Positions 48,881 through 61,439 of a DNA stretch of 64,000 nucleotides are shown piece after piece. How positions within the stretch are numbered: the stretch's first letter is position 1; every line of letters begins with the position of its first letter. The notes under the pieces were generated by a model, which searched no databases, was not told the DNA's origin, and saw only the letters and a list, made by a program, of their open reading frames with translations. This DNA comes from Nemophila menziesii (Eukaryota; Streptophyta; Magnoliopsida; Boraginales; Hydrophyllaceae): the NCBI GenBank assembly GCA_029959085.1, contig JARWIR010000038.1:5774915-5838914 (forward strand). The letters run 5' to 3'. A program made the translations under genes and the position numbers.

Positions 48881-49335
48881 CTAATTTCATCGCACGCGCG
48901 CGTCCGTGAATTTTTTTTAAAATCGTCATAACTAATTCAAAAAAAATCAGAAAATTAAAAAAATTGTATTTTTGAATAAAGCAAATTAATATTTACGTCT
49001 ATGAATTTTTTTGATTTTTTTTGAATTTTTTGATTTTTTTGAATTTTTTTGATTTTTTTTCGCAGACACGGATTTTCATGTTTTAAACATGGAATTCCAT
49101 GTTTTAAACCGTGAAATAAACATGAAATTCCATGTTTAAAACATGTAATTTCGTGTCTGCGAAAAAAAAAATTAAAAAAAATCAAAAAAATCAAAAAATT
49201 CAGAAAATTCCGAAAAAAATCATAGACGTAAATATTAATTTGATTTATCCAAATATAATTTTTTTTTTTGATTTTTTTTGAATTAGTTATGACGATTTTA
49301 AAAAAATTTCACGGACGCGCGCGTGTGATTATTAG
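48881..49335. mobile_element. Foldback palindrome, 455 bp
   Basis: The two halves are near-perfect reverse complements for over 200 bp each. Outer arms: cacgcgcgcgtccgtgaa followed by tttttttaaaatcgtcataa (and complement at 49265-49325). Inner landmarks: acgtctatga/tcatagacgt, and cgcagacacg (49063) against cgtgtctgcg (49152). The apex is near 49108. This is the structure of a foldback-type or hairpin MITE. The CG-rich outer 16 bp contrasts with poly-A/T arms. No clear target duplication; outermost ctaat/attag may be part of the arms. Confidence 0.9.
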
Positions 49336-49637
49336 TTTTTTTTTTATTTTTTAATTGTTAATTATAAGGGTAATTTTGGGATGGGGTTGTTTTCAATAAA
49401 TATTTTTTTCTAGGCACCTTTTTCTAAATAAGTTTTTTAATAGGCATCAATCAACAATTGGCTCTTTATACGTTTAGTGATATATTATTTGTTTTTTAAG
49501 ATATTTTTTTTTAAATCTTACATATTAAAAGAAGTTGAAAAGAATTGAAAGTTGGTTGAATTCTAAATATGCAAAAAAATATAGAGGAGTAACGTGTTTG
49601 AAAAATATAAGCAAAGCAGCTACAATAATATAATGTG
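49336..49637. other. AT-rich spacer
   Basis: About 300 bp, T-rich, with nothing recognised. Confidence 0.4.
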
Positions 49638-50322
49638 TAGGGGTGTGCGCGGGTCGGTTTCGTATGAAAAATGCTCAACCCACAAACCGCCCGTTCTTGT
49701 GCGGATTTTGAAAAATAAGACCCACACCCGCCCAATACATTACTTAACCCATTGAGTTTCGGGTTAGGCGGGTTGCAGGTGCATTGCGGGTGATTTAGTT
49801 CGATAAAGAAGACGAATTTGTATCCATATTCATTTGGCGAGTCAAATTTATATTACAAATGAAAATTATAACAAAAAATATTGTTTAGGATACGCATATG
49901 CATTTCAAATCATCTATTTTAAAAGATATAAAATGAGATTTTAGGAAACTAAATATATGAATTGAACAAATAGTACAAATAATATCATAATTGAAATGAA
50001 AAACATATTCATTAGGTAAAATATTATTGAAATATTGAGGGATTTCAAAATACTTTTAAAAAAGATGGAGGAATAAAAAAAATGTAGAGTGAAAAGCACA
50101 AGACCCCCACTATTTTATTTGAATAAAATGAGCAATACGATTTTTTCTAATTTTTATACTACAAGGTAATCGAGTATATGCGGGTTTGCGGGTTTCAAAT
50201 TTAAAATCCACAACCCGCAAAAATGTGTATATTTTTTCAAAAATGTAAACCGCAACCCACCCAATTAAAAACTAACCCGTATAATTTCGGGTGCGGGTTT
50301 TCTAACCCGATGCACACCCCTA
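49638..50322. mobile_element. Non-autonomous hAT element, 685 bp
   Basis: TIRs TAGGGGTGTGCGCGGGT and the complement of TAGGGGTGTGCATCGGGT, with a perfect 8-bp duplication ataatgtg on both sides (49630-49637 and 50323-50330). Subterminal regions carry many cgggtt/aacccg words in both orientations, for example gtttcgggttaggcgggttg (49756). There is no transposase coding capacity. Confidence 0.95.
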
Positions 50323-50406
50323 ATAATGTGTACGTCAAAATGAATTAAGAAAAAGGAAAAACAAATGTAGCTAACAAAAAAGCTAGCCACATGTAGCTAA
50401 GTATGG

Positions 50407-51017
50407 CTAAGTCCAATTGGTCCCCAATTCTAGCAAAAAGCTAGAATTGGGGGTTGACTCACTAATTATAAAGCTCCAATAGCCTCCCCACAATAAGGAC
50501 TCCCAATTCTAACTCCCAATTCTTCCCACTTTCCTAGCTACATGTGGCTACAATTTTTGTTAGCTACAATTATTTTTCTTTTTTTTAATTAATTTTGAAA
50601 ATGCAGCATTGCTACTTTTTTTTAGATATTTAAGGTTCAAAAAATAAAATAATAAATTTATATATCTTTAAAAATAAATGATATCATTCAAAAAATAATA
50701 TAAATATTAAAATATTATTATTATAAATAATAACTCTATTTAATTATTTTTAATAATATAATATTTATTAAAAAAATTAATATTAAAAAAAATTGTATTA
50801 GTTTCGAAGTATACAAATTGAAAAAGAAATATATAACAGAAAAAGTTATGAATTAATTAAAATAAAAATATTATTTAAGTAAATTTAAAATAAGGTTGGG
50901 AGAATGAAATTGGGAAGCTGTTGGAGCAAAACTAAATTAGAGGTTGCTACTTGGAAAACAAATCCAGTTTGACTCCCAATTCTGGCTATCCAATTGGGTA
51001 GCTGTTGGACTTAGCCC
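50407..51017. mobile_element. MITE of the 'GGCTAAGTCCAA' family, copy 1
   Basis: The left end is ggctaagtccaattggtccc; the right end is the complement of gggctaagtccaacagctac. The hairpin ccaattctagcaaaaagcta(gaattgg) follows the left end. The core is AT-rich. A central cttgggagctgttggagc-like phrase occurs in all copies. Confidence 0.7.
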
Positions 51018-51747
51018 TAACAGGCTTTTTATTTGTTTCCTTACAATTGGGGGTCAAACCTTCATTATGTCTAAGTTTTAACTCCTTACAATAATTTTGC
51101 TCCAACAGCTTTTCTGTTTCACCTCCCAAATTTCAAAAACCTATAATTTAACTTTATTTTAAAAAAAAAAAGTTCTATAACTAATTAATTATTTGATTTT
51201 CTAAATTTTATGAAGTTTATTTATGTATATATTTTACAAATATAGTTAAATTATTTTTATATTTAAATTATAATTAATTATTATTTTTAAATATTTATGA
51301 TTTAAAAAAATATATGTGTAAAATGAATCTAAACAATAAGGCTAAAGATATATAAATAAAATTAAAAAATATAAAAGCATTTAATTTTAAAGTAAATTTA
51401 TAAAAAAATAGAGGTTACTATGAAACGGAATAACATATCAAACAAAATGAAACTTAAAATGAATTAAGGAAAAAAGATAAAAAAACAACTAAGATTTAAA
51501 TTATTAAGTAAATAAAAAATAAAAAAGCAAGTTATAATTTTTTATACGTAAAACAAATCTAAAAAAATAAGGAAAACAATGTAGCTATAGCTACATTTTT
51601 CAACAGATCTGGCTAAAGTTGAGTGAAAAAATGATGTATACAATTGGGGTCCCATATTGTATTGATGCTATTGGAGTATATTATTTGAGTAGTCAAACCC
51701 CAATTCTAGCTTTTTGCCAGAGTTGGGGTTCTGTTGGACTCAGCCTA
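51018..51747. mobile_element. MITE of the 'GGCTAAGTCCAA' family, copy 2 (left end decayed)
   Basis: The right part, accccaattctagctttttg to ttggactcagcct (51700-51747), is the complement of the family's end. The left end near 51030 (ttacaattgggggtcaaacc) resembles the subterminal region without a clear terminus. It abuts copies 1 and 3. Confidence 0.5.
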
Positions 51748-51749
51748 AG

Positions 51750-52588
51750 GCTAAGTTCAATGGGCTCCCGATTGTAGCAAAAAGCTACAATTGGGAGTTG
51801 AAAATCATATTTTAGCACTCCAACAGCCTCCCGATTATAGGGAACCCAATTATAGGGTTCCCAATTCACAAGTTTTCCTAGCTAGATGTGGCTAAAAATT
51901 TCACCCCCAATCCATCAATTTTAATTTTTTTTTAAATCTAATCTATTCTTTATTCTTGTTTATTTAAATATAAATATATATATGTATATTTAAATCTTTA
52001 GTTGATAATTATAAATTACATATTATTATTTTAAATTATTTATTAATAAATATTTTCATAATAATAATAATTAATTTAAAATTAATTTTATGTTTAGTAA
52101 TAATAAATTAATATTTTTATGCACATTATAATTCAACAAATTTATCAATAAATTTAATATTTTCAAAAATAAAGTAATAAATTTTAATATTATCAAAAAA
52201 AATATCTTAAAACTATAAATAATTGATAGAAATAATTATAATTATCATTTAAATATTAAAAATAATTTATATTATTTTTTAAGATATATAAATTATAAAT
52301 AATGAAATTTTATAAAAATGATTAATTAGAATTAAAATGGAAAAGGTATTAAAATAAAATCAAAATATAGATTGGGAAGTTGAAATTGGGAAGCTGTTGG
52401 AGTAAAGTTGTGATAGGGAATGAATATTTAAGAAAAGTTAGCTATTTGACTCCCGATTCTAGCTAAAAAATTGGGAGCTGTTGGAATTGGGAGTTGCTAC
52501 TTTAGAGAAGCTGTTGGAGTGCTAGAATTGATTATTCAACTCTCAATTCTAGCTTTTAGCTAGAATTGGGTGTCTATTGGACTTAGCC
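51750..52588. mobile_element. MITE of the 'GGCTAAGTCCAA' family, copy 3
   Basis: Left end aggctaagttcaatgggctc followed by the hairpin attgtagcaaaaagctacaat; right end the complement of aggctaagtccaatagacac. Additional internal family words at 52375-52520 (gggaagctgttggagtaaag, ttgggagctgttggaattgg) suggest a further nested copy. Confidence 0.7.
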
Positions 52589-52961
52589 TCAACAAGATCG
52601 TTTCTGAAGACCTATAATTAGTTTGAAATCTAAACTAAAATATAAGGACAACATGAACATATCTGAAGAACGAACGTTATATCAAGGGATAAAAAATATA
52701 CTCCTTTAGGAGTGATGGTCAACTGCAACAACAACGGATACGTATGATAGTGCCTGGGTGTACCGTCGCTAGGCGTGGGCTAGACGGTGGGTTGGATGTG
52801 AGTTTCGAGAGTGGATCTAGTATATGACAGGCTTTTACAATTTTGTGATTAAAGTGCTGGGCCGGTTGGTCCCAAGTTTGTTAATGGGTTTGACAGATCT
52901 ACCGGGGTAATGGATTCATTTCCTTATAGCGATGTGCTTGGTTCCATGTTACACTATTTTA
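52589..52961. other. Gene-free spacer
   Basis: About 370 bp of mixed composition, including a GC-richer stretch (52740-52900). No similarity recognised. Confidence 0.35.
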
Positions 52962-54490
52962 TGTGGTCTATCATTATTGGTTTGAGATATCATTTTAGGT
53001 TTATTTGATTAATTGTTAAGAAATTATCTCCGTTATTAGATAAATTTTTAATTCATGTCTTGATTTGGAGATTTATTACTTTTAGAGCATATTTGGTATA
53101 ATTTGTATGTTAATGTGAAGCTCTTAAGGTTTATGGAAATATATCTAAATGCCAAATCAATTCCAAGGAGTTAAGGAAAGAATATCCGAGGTGAAATCAA
53201 GAGTTAAAAGGAAACAAAGTTGAATTAGGAAAGGAAAAACTGCCAAATAAACCTACCAAATTTGTAGTGACATCCACTAAAGTAAAAATAACTACAAATA
53301 GGTTGTGGTTTTGGAAGATCCTTTATAAGGTCAGATAGATCTTTTAGCTACGGACTTTTTGATAGGTCGTACACTGAATTTGGCTCTGTAATGAAGGAGA
53401 TATGATCAAATTAGTCAGCAGTGTTTTATCCTGTCTTATATTTTAGGAAACAAATTTGAATTGAAAAAGGATTCCAATAACATGACTTGCACTCCAAGAT
53501 TTCGACCTAACACCTATAAATACATCTATATACCTCTGTAAATAGTGTCCTTACTTGAATATTAGTCCTTATCATAAAGTTTTATCATCCAAAGAAGCAA
53601 GACGACCTAAAGAGGAAGACAAGAAGTTGGAGAGTTGCAAACTCCTCTTCTCCATAATATCCCTCTATCATTAGGGTAATTTGTATTAGATTCTTAAGCT
53701 TATCTTTGTTTCTAGTTACTTTAGCGTCTTTTTATGTCTTTAGTTATGAACTAATTTCCCCATAGCTTGGGTTTGCATATGTATAATCTATGAATTCTAA
53801 TTCTTTATTTGTTGTCACGTTATTTAGGAAAATACTTTTAAATCAATTGAGCTACTTATTATTTTATATATCTTTGTTATGTGCTTTGACTCATTTCCAA
53901 CCCTAATCTTGATCACGTTAGGACTGTCTTTTATAGTTGCATGGTCACCCGGAACGGGTGTCCAACTATTGAAACACCACATAAACGTCTAGTGTGCGGT
54001 AGTGATCCTGACGACCTTGCCTAACTAGTTACTCACTAGGGTTTGATTTAACCACCGATCATTGCGCAGGATCCCCTTGCCCAAGTCCCCTGGTAATTGT
54101 TAGGTTGCCACCTAAGTCCATTTGGACGGGGGTTAAGAGGAATATAGAATCTTAACTATTCACATAGCTCAATTCACCCCTTATAACTAGAATTAGAAGG
54201 ATAATTGCATGCTAGCCATCCTAAGTTATATTTCTCATCTCAATTCTTTATTATATTATTTATTTGCATCATTATCGTTTAAATCTGAAACCTAAATAAA
54301 TAATATTTCTTTTATTGTCTTTTTATCAAACAAGTAATTTGTCCTACACTTCGTGATGTACACAAGTATATCTAACAGATTAAATCCCTGCGAACGCACT
54401 TTACTTACTAACTAAACTTGCAAACGATATGTGATACTTGAAGTGAGTTTTCGTGGTTTTTATCCTTATCTTTATTATTATTTTATCACA
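52962..54490 (+). mobile_element. Athila-type LTR, plus orientation (copy G)
   Basis: About 1,530 bp, starting tgtggtctatcattattggt and ending attttatcaca, followed by cctctag exactly as in the LTR at 8792. It is about 80% like that copy by eye, in opposite orientation, including gcgcaggatccccttgccca (54064) and ggttgccacctaagtcc. No PBS follows, so it is a solo LTR or the end of a deleted element. Confidence 0.8.
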
Positions 54491-54581
54491 CCTCTAGTCC
54501 ATCACTCTCAAATAGGTACATCCAACGCATTTGAAATGAACCTTGTAACAGGGCTTCATGTATAAGTAATGTCTCCCTATT

Positions 54582-54840
54582 TGTGATATAATAATCTATG
54601 TTCGAGAAATTATTTTAGGATTTTATGGTCAATTAATATTTGATTTTTAGTCATATTTTGATACTTTCCTATTTCTTGTCTTGATTTGATGAATTATTGT
54701 TTTTAGAGCATATTTGGTTTAATTTGTGTGTTAATGTGAAGTTTTAAAGATATATGAAAATTAATTAGATGCCAAATCAATTCTAAAGAGATAAAGGAAA
54801 AAAGAAATGGATGGAAATTGGAGATATAAGGATCATAAAA
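54582..54840 (+). mobile_element. Athila-type LTR fragment, first 260 bp (copy H)
   Basis: It starts tgtgatataataatctatgt and includes gagcatatttggtttaattt (54706) and attagatgccaaatcaattc. It is over 90% identical by eye to the matching part of the LTR at 20816-22315 (reverse complement). It stops abruptly at about 54840, only 92 bp after the end of copy G. Confidence 0.75.
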
Positions 54841-55089
54841 CATATTTCTGGATTTCGAACAAATAATAATGGATCATAAAACATAAATTATAAATTTTTA
54901 AGTTAAATTTTGATCAATTATTTCAAGATACATAGCATACCCCTACTGTGTATAATGTATATGTGTTGTAGAACAAAGGAAAGGAGAAATAATGAAGGAG
55001 CGATTTATAAAGAGGTGAATGAAAAAATTAATAATATAAATAAATGGTAAGAGTATAGTTTTGATTTATTTTATAATACATTTGAGAGC

Positions 55090-56140
55090 TACTAACTTAA
55101 AATAATTTTGACTTGGGGAAAATAATAACAACAAAACTTGGAATGATATCTTGAAATCGAATGTTCCTTCAAAAATTAGAAACTTCATCCAGAAAAATTA
55201 CAACAACGCGATTCCAACCAAAGTTAATTTAAATAGAAAGAAATGTACAAACTCTGTTACTTGTGAATGGTGTGAAACTCAACGTGAAACAATTGAACAT
55301 GTATTCCTCAAATGTCCTCTCAGCATGGGGGTTTGGGCAAACTCCCAACTTCAATGTAAAATCAATAAAGACTTTGGCGGAAAAAATGGCGAATGGATTG
55401 ATAGAACTATCGCGAGCTATGCAGGTAACGATGGGATATTAAATGGGTAAAAGCTACAATATACTGTACCATTTGGAACATGTGGAAAGCAAGGATGAAA
55501 GGACTGTTTGAAAAGAAGAGCTGGAATATCTGGGAGATCAATAACAAAACAAAAAACTTAATTAATAGTCTTTTTGGTGTAATGTCAGTATAGATTAAAA
55601 TGAGCATAATAAAGACACACAAAGAAGGGTAATGGAAAATAACGATAAATGAATCGTAAATGATGACGCTAAAATGGTTTGGCTTTGTGACACACATTTT
55701 ACGAAAAATTGGGAACTAGCTGGTGTGGCTTCGTTTGTTATCAATTAATAGGGCTTAAAAGAAAAATTACAAATAGATGTAAAGTCAACAGTGTGGCCGA
55801 AGGAAAAATTTGGGTCATTCTTCTGGTCATGAGATCTGCAGCAGATCTTAACATTCAGAGTTGTTCTTTATACTCAGATAACCTTGAATTTATTCAAGGC
55901 ATAAACAAACATAAGGAGTTAATTGGAGAATCCAACCAATAACTATTGAAGTTTGGAGATGGATGGAAAAATTCCCTAAATGAAAAGTTTTGCATGTTAA
56001 AATAGAAATTAATGGTACGGCAGATTGTCTTGCCAAATGCGTGAGACAAAACATGGACTTATCTGATTGGAAGAAGAACAACCTTATTGATTCGTACTGC
56101 TTCCTGTCAGTCTTTTGTAGGAAAAAAGGTGTAGTATAAT
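55090..56140 (+). pseudogene. LINE ORF2 3' part: zinc finger and RNase H
   Basis: zf-RVT region at 55151-55450: NVPSKIRNFIQKNYNNAIPT, CEWCETQRETIEHVFLKCP, GVWANSQL. RNase H at 55700-56090: KVNSVAEGKIWVILLVMRSA, SLYSDNLEFIQGINKHKELI, then VRQNMDLSDWKKNNLIDSYC at the C-terminal tail. 5' truncation before the zinc finger is typical of LINE insertions. It is similar in motif detail (SDNLEFIQGI) to the minus-strand LINE at 32640 (SNNLKLIQGI), suggesting the same lineage. Confidence 0.85.
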
Positions 56141-57049
56141 TTGGTCGTTTTTTTTCTCTTGTTTTAGTTGAACAAAAAAACTTGGGTAAGATTCAATTTC
56201 AAAATCGTTTAGTCAAGATAAAGTATATAAACCAGTATATCAGCTATTGATTTCAAATCTTCGCTTTTCAACCAAATGTTATATTTTTTTTGGTTTAATA
56301 AAATAAAATTATAACAATAAATTAATAATATATAATTCTTATAAATTAAAATTTAAAATCGTACAAACCTAAAACCTATTATCTCTCGGATGCTCAAAAC
56401 AACTGGACCGATCTTCTAATGTATACTTTTTTTATCTAATTTTTTAATTAAAAGTGTCTAATATTATTTATATGTTTTCATTACAAAATACTTCTTTCCT
56501 ATATTTTATAGTATTATCATTAATTAAATAATAAAAATAATATTGTAATAAATAATTTTATATACATTAATTAAAGGATAATTATATAAAAATGAAGAAT
56601 ATTAATTTTTTAATATTTATACACCACAGATTAACAAATCAAGCTGGTTTTTTAGAAGATTAGATGAACCCATCTCACATGTTTCGTGATCATCATTTAT
56701 CTTTGGACCATTGTTCTAGCAAAAACGAAGTGAACTATAGTATAGGGTTCCTCTGGACTTCTTTTACCCATAACCCAGTTGCAAGCCAACAATTTAGCAA
56801 ATGAGCCCATTGGGTGACAACTTACATCAGTACTATTAGTCAAACACCTCTCTTGATAGTAAAAATAATTAAAATGGTCCAACCTAGCGATGCTTTACGA
56901 TCACGATTTATAATAAATCACGTGCAGCAAGAGAAAACTTGCATTCTAAACAAAAGCCCACTCGTACACCCACCAATGACCCGCCACAAAAAACTTAAAA
57001 GATAAACGTACAAATTTTACCTTTTTTATTTTTTTATTTTTTGGACAAG
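56141..57049. other. Gene-free AT-rich stretch
   Basis: About 900 bp. It includes AT-only runs (56480-56620) and a more balanced part (56640-57000) with no recognisable coding sequence. Confidence 0.35.
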
Positions 57050-58150
57050 TAGAGAACAAGAGGGAATTCCACGGTCAATCGAGATACCAAATCTTGAGAA
57101 CTGGTGCCCCTATCTGGAAGCGAGCCAACCCTCATGTGGCCCATCTGTCTAGCCATGCGCGCAGTCTTGTCAGTCAAGCCATTAAAACGCCAAGGAAGAT
57201 GTTTAAAGTGCATGTTTCTATGCGCTTCCAAAATCTGTCCTATCCGCAAAGTAAAAGGCCTAATTGTTCATCGCGCAGCTGACGGTCGTTGGATACCTTG
57301 GATAATACTCCCTCCGTCCCAAAATTAATGTCCACATTACTAAAAATAGTGTCCCAAAATTATTGTCCACTTATAATACCAAGACACTTTTCTCCAACTT
57401 TTTCCACTATTACCCTTATTTAAAAAATAAAATTTACGTTTCCAATGCATATTTATAATATCAAGACACTTTATGAAGGGTAAATTTTTAAATGGTGTAT
57501 GTAATGATTAGGTTTCTTAATTTGTGTGAAAAGCAAAGTGGACATTATTTTTGAGACGGAGGGAATATCAAGGTTGTCCGAAGAAATGATAGTCTTCTGA
57601 TCCAGAACATCCAGGCAGGACCTTGTAACTTCCAGGACCGCCATAGCCTCTCCTTTGGCAGCTGAATTAACCGAGCACACCTTTTTGCTAGTCATCCGTC
57701 TACCAAATCTTGACAATTTCAATTCCCGTTGGCTCAGGTTGTGTTGTGAAATATGTGTCGCGTCTGATTATTATCTCCGCAACAGGTGCGTCGTTATTTG
57801 TCTAGTCCCGGTCATTCTTGAGTGTTTGTCCTTTACCAATTGTGATTGTATCAAGATTCCAGACATTTTTAAACAGAATTGTCATTCCGGCCTTTTTGGC
57901 ACGGAAAGTGTCCTCCAGGTCAAGGATCATGTTCTCGTGAATCACTTTCATCTGATGTTTCTAAATTTTCCAAAGCAACATGAGTAAATAGGCCACAATA
58001 ACCCTTAGATCCCGTTCAACCTGAACTCTTGAGAGACAATAAAGATCCAGTCTCCAAGGCTTCCTGAAATGTGTTCTACAACCCCAATTTGGAGTGTCGA
58101 ACCCGCCCATATCTGTTTGCACACTGAACAAGAAAGTAAGAGATGTGGTG
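57050..58150 (-). pseudogene. LINE ORF2 3' part, split by a Stowaway MITE
   Basis: Minus-strand order: zinc-finger end near 58130 (CKQIWAGSTLQIG), connector, RNase H at 57722-57566 (CSVNSAAKGEAMAVLEVTRS, DQKTIISSDNLDI), interruption by the MITE, then IQGIQRPSAAR and RIGQILEAHRNMHFKHLPWR, RFNGLTDKTARMARQ (family: RxxNxxADxLAR) to 57050. The frame continues across the MITE site. The right side is cut by an Athila-type LTR at 58161. Confidence 0.85.
57308..57565. mobile_element. Stowaway MITE, 258 bp
   Basis: CTCCCTCCGTCCCAAAATTA at the left and the complement (ending acggagggaa) at the right, with TA on both sides (57306-57307, 57566-57567). It is inserted in LINE RNase H coding sequence. One base of the right terminus has changed. 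Confidence 0.95.
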
Positions 58151-58160
58151 TGGCCTAAGG

Positions 58161-59637
58161 TGTGATAAAAAGATGATATAATTTAGATGCAAATAAACAC
58201 CCTAAGCTAGCACGGTTCTGCAAGTATACAGATCGTATGCAAGTTTTAATGAATAAGTAAGATTCGTTCCTCAGGGACTACGAAGGTTAAGAAGAACTTA
58301 TGCAAATTATTCAAGTGCAGATATTAAAGATAGAAAAGATAATACGCTAGTAGGAAGAAGAGATAGACAAATATTTATTTGTTTTTTAAATAATAAAACT
58401 AAACTAATAAACTAAAGACAGAAACTAATTAAAAGAAAAGAAAAGAAGATAGTATGAAAGTTAGCTTAAGTAATTAGCATGTAATCCCCACTAGTTTTGC
58501 CGTTCTAAACTTGTAAGGGTGAATTATGCAGTATTTCAATAATCGGTTCCAATTCGCTATCGGTAGTTTCAAATAGGATTTACATGTGTCAATAAGTCTT
58601 CCTAAGCAAACTTTTCCTGTAATTGGTAAATAGTCACAAGAACTAAACCATAGTGATTATCTAGTTAGGTTGATTTGTCAGATCTAAACCGAATACTAGA
58701 CGTTATGTGCTAAACATGTAATTAAACACCGTTGTCAATGGTGACCTAACTACTAGATGGTAATTCTATATGGCCTAGGTTCCACAAGAACACAGAATAT
58801 AAATCCAAACACATAAACAATGAATAAAAACTATAATTCAATTTAAAACATAGAATTCCCAAATTAGATAGATGTCAATCAAAACTAGGGTTCATGCTAA
58901 AACTCAAGCTAAAAAGAATTTATTCATACTAAGAAGAGAAAAGAAAAGAATTACAGAATAAGAGGTTGAAGGAGACATGATTGATGCACAGCTCCTTCCA
59001 GACTTCTTCTCTTGTGTTGCAGCTTCCTCTTGGCCTTAGGGTCTGGCCAAGGATGATTTAAGAGTGTTAAGAGGCTGTATTTATAGTGTATAGGTTGACC
59101 TAATTCGTTTCTTGGAGTAAAGGCCAAGTAATAGACTCCAAGCCCAACTCAAATTCGTAAGGAAATAAAGATAAACACTGCTGGACCGTTTTGGGCATAT
59201 CTTCTTCGTTATTGGTCGGTTTGAGCTCCATAATATACCAAAAGAATCGTCACAGAATTATCTATGTCCCTAAGAAAGGAATTTACCAAAATCGTCTTCC
59301 TTGTAGGAGTAATTTCCACTTCTTTAGGCGTGTGCTGCAGAAATTCAGATTTAGGCAGCTTTTCCTTTTCCTAATTGAACTCTGTTTCCTTTTATCTCCA
59401 ATTACCATGCATATCTCTTTCCATATCTTGTAGTCTTTGACTTGGACTCTAATTAATCTCCATAGTTATCTTTAAAGCTTCACACTAAATAAACAATTAA
59501 ACCCAATATGCTCTAAAAATATTATGTTACTAAATCAAGACTCAAAATAGGAAAGTGCACTAAACTAAGCTCAATTCAACCTATAAACTAATAAATAAGC
59601 CTAAAATGATGTCTCAGAATTATATTATATTATCACA
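58161..59637 (-). mobile_element. Athila-type 3' LTR (copy C)
   Basis: 1,477 bp. Ends TGTGATAAAAAG and ATATTATCACA give matching 8-bp termini (TGTGATAA/TTATCACA). On its right the minus strand carries aactttgagttgggggtctt, a purine-rich stretch suited to a polypurine tract about 20 bp before the LTR. It is therefore the 3' LTR of the element whose gag lies at 63158-64000. On its left is LINE sequence, the target. A TATA-type box, tgtatttatagtg, is at 59075, read on the minus strand as cactataaatac. Confidence 0.85.
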
Positions 59638-61439
59638 ATTGAGGAGTCATCAAGACCCCCAACTCAAAGTTGTATCGTCCCGATACAATAAAAGTAAAGA
59701 ACAGTAGGGTGGTCATATAAACAAGAAGAAGAAGTAGGAGGAGAATAAGAACAGAACATAATGAATGATCCTAGAGCATAACATCTAAAAAGTCTCATGT
59801 AGTAATGCTCAAGAAATAATGCACAAGTATGCTTAATATACACAAAATCAACAATCCATAAATTCAAGTCCAGATTAATTTTGCAATGCCAGAAGGAGAG
59901 GATGATAGCTTAGTTCATGTTAATGGCTATAGGTTGTTCATAGGTCCTAATATAGCATCCAATGGTCCACTTACCTACTACCTGATAGCTCAATTGTTTC
60001 TCCACCAAGTAGCTAGAAATCCTAAGGTCTTGGGTTATAACTTGACTTAGGGACGGTATGATATATTTGGATAATGAAAAGTGAGCTTTTGGCTCTCTCC
60101 TCACTAGCCATCAACGAATCTCCCTAGAGCTTGAGTTTCACTCGAAGATGTTCTCACTCAACCCAATTTTTGATGCTTTTGATGTGCATCCCCAATAAAT
60201 CCCAATTTAAAACCTTTGATGACATAAAAATCCACTTTGCCGGTCCGAATATATATTCCTTTCATATCAATTTTTCTTTTGTATAGCTATGATTCTCTTT
60301 TTGATGTTCGAGATATCACGCTATTTTTCATATATATATTCTTTCTTTTTATGCCCTTGTTGGCAAATTTAGCTCGTAGCTTCTTTTTCATTCACTATTA
60401 CCCCGACAAAGGGTTACAATAATAACAATTTCATCATCAATAAAATCACAAATATAATTCCCAAAACCCAATGTTCCCTAATAATGAAACCCACCACCCC
60501 AAACTCAAGCTCTAAAACGAGTTGTCTCAGGTTTTGCGATTCGAGTGCGGGTCATATAGATAAGTCCTACAAACTAAGGGTATGGATTATAATGTGGTTC
60601 AATACAAGGCTTTAGAAAGGCTTAGAGGGGCTGAGAAGGATAAATAATAACAAATATCAAATAAAAGGGTGAGAAAGTATAAAGGCTTCAAGTGTTTTTA
60701 CATGAGAGAACTGCCTTATTCATTTTTCTAACTACCTGATTTTTTACTTTTTCATTATTAGTTCATAGACAAGTGGGTTTTCAACTAATTTCAAACCTCA
60801 CGTTCTACACACCAAATAACTCTCCCTAAGTTTCAACGTGCCTTCATAGCATTGCTCATTAACTTTTCTATCTTTTATTTCCTATTTTCATACATGCATC
60901 TAAACATATTTGTAACATCTTTCAAAAACATACTACTTACTATCATTGACCTAATTAAATCATTCTCAATAGGTACATTCAACATATTCTATGCCTAATT
61001 CAACCCAAAAAAAATTTAAATTTTATGCAAAAACAAAAAGGAAGATGAGGACAACGAATCCCCACCCCCAACTCAAAAATGAGTCGTGTCCCCATGACTC
61101 GAAAAAGACTCAAGAAAAATAAAATTTAAAATTAGCATACATATTGCACATAAAGAAATGGTAGGGAAGAAAGAAAACATACTCTTCGAGGCTATTACCT
61201 CGCCTTATTGACGTCCAAGATAGGATTTTGCTGGATTTTTCTTTAATTGCTCAAGGAGTGTTCTCCTTTTCTTCTTTTGAATGTTGCGTAATTACTCTCA
61301 AAACTTTAATGATCCAAGCATTGTCAATATTGTTACTCATCTTAAATTCACTTGTTTCTTCTTCACTCAACTTCTTATTCAATTTCAGATCAAAACACGT
61401 GATCATAATAGGATATTGCATTAAATAATGGCATGGGAG

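Noticed and set aside
48702..48929. Valine-rich minus-strand open frame
   Set aside because: It is the complement of the (CCA)n microsatellite; low complexity only.
59191..59433. Hydrophobic small plus-strand ORF
   Set aside because: Lies wholly in an Athila-type LTR and is not preserved in sister LTRs.
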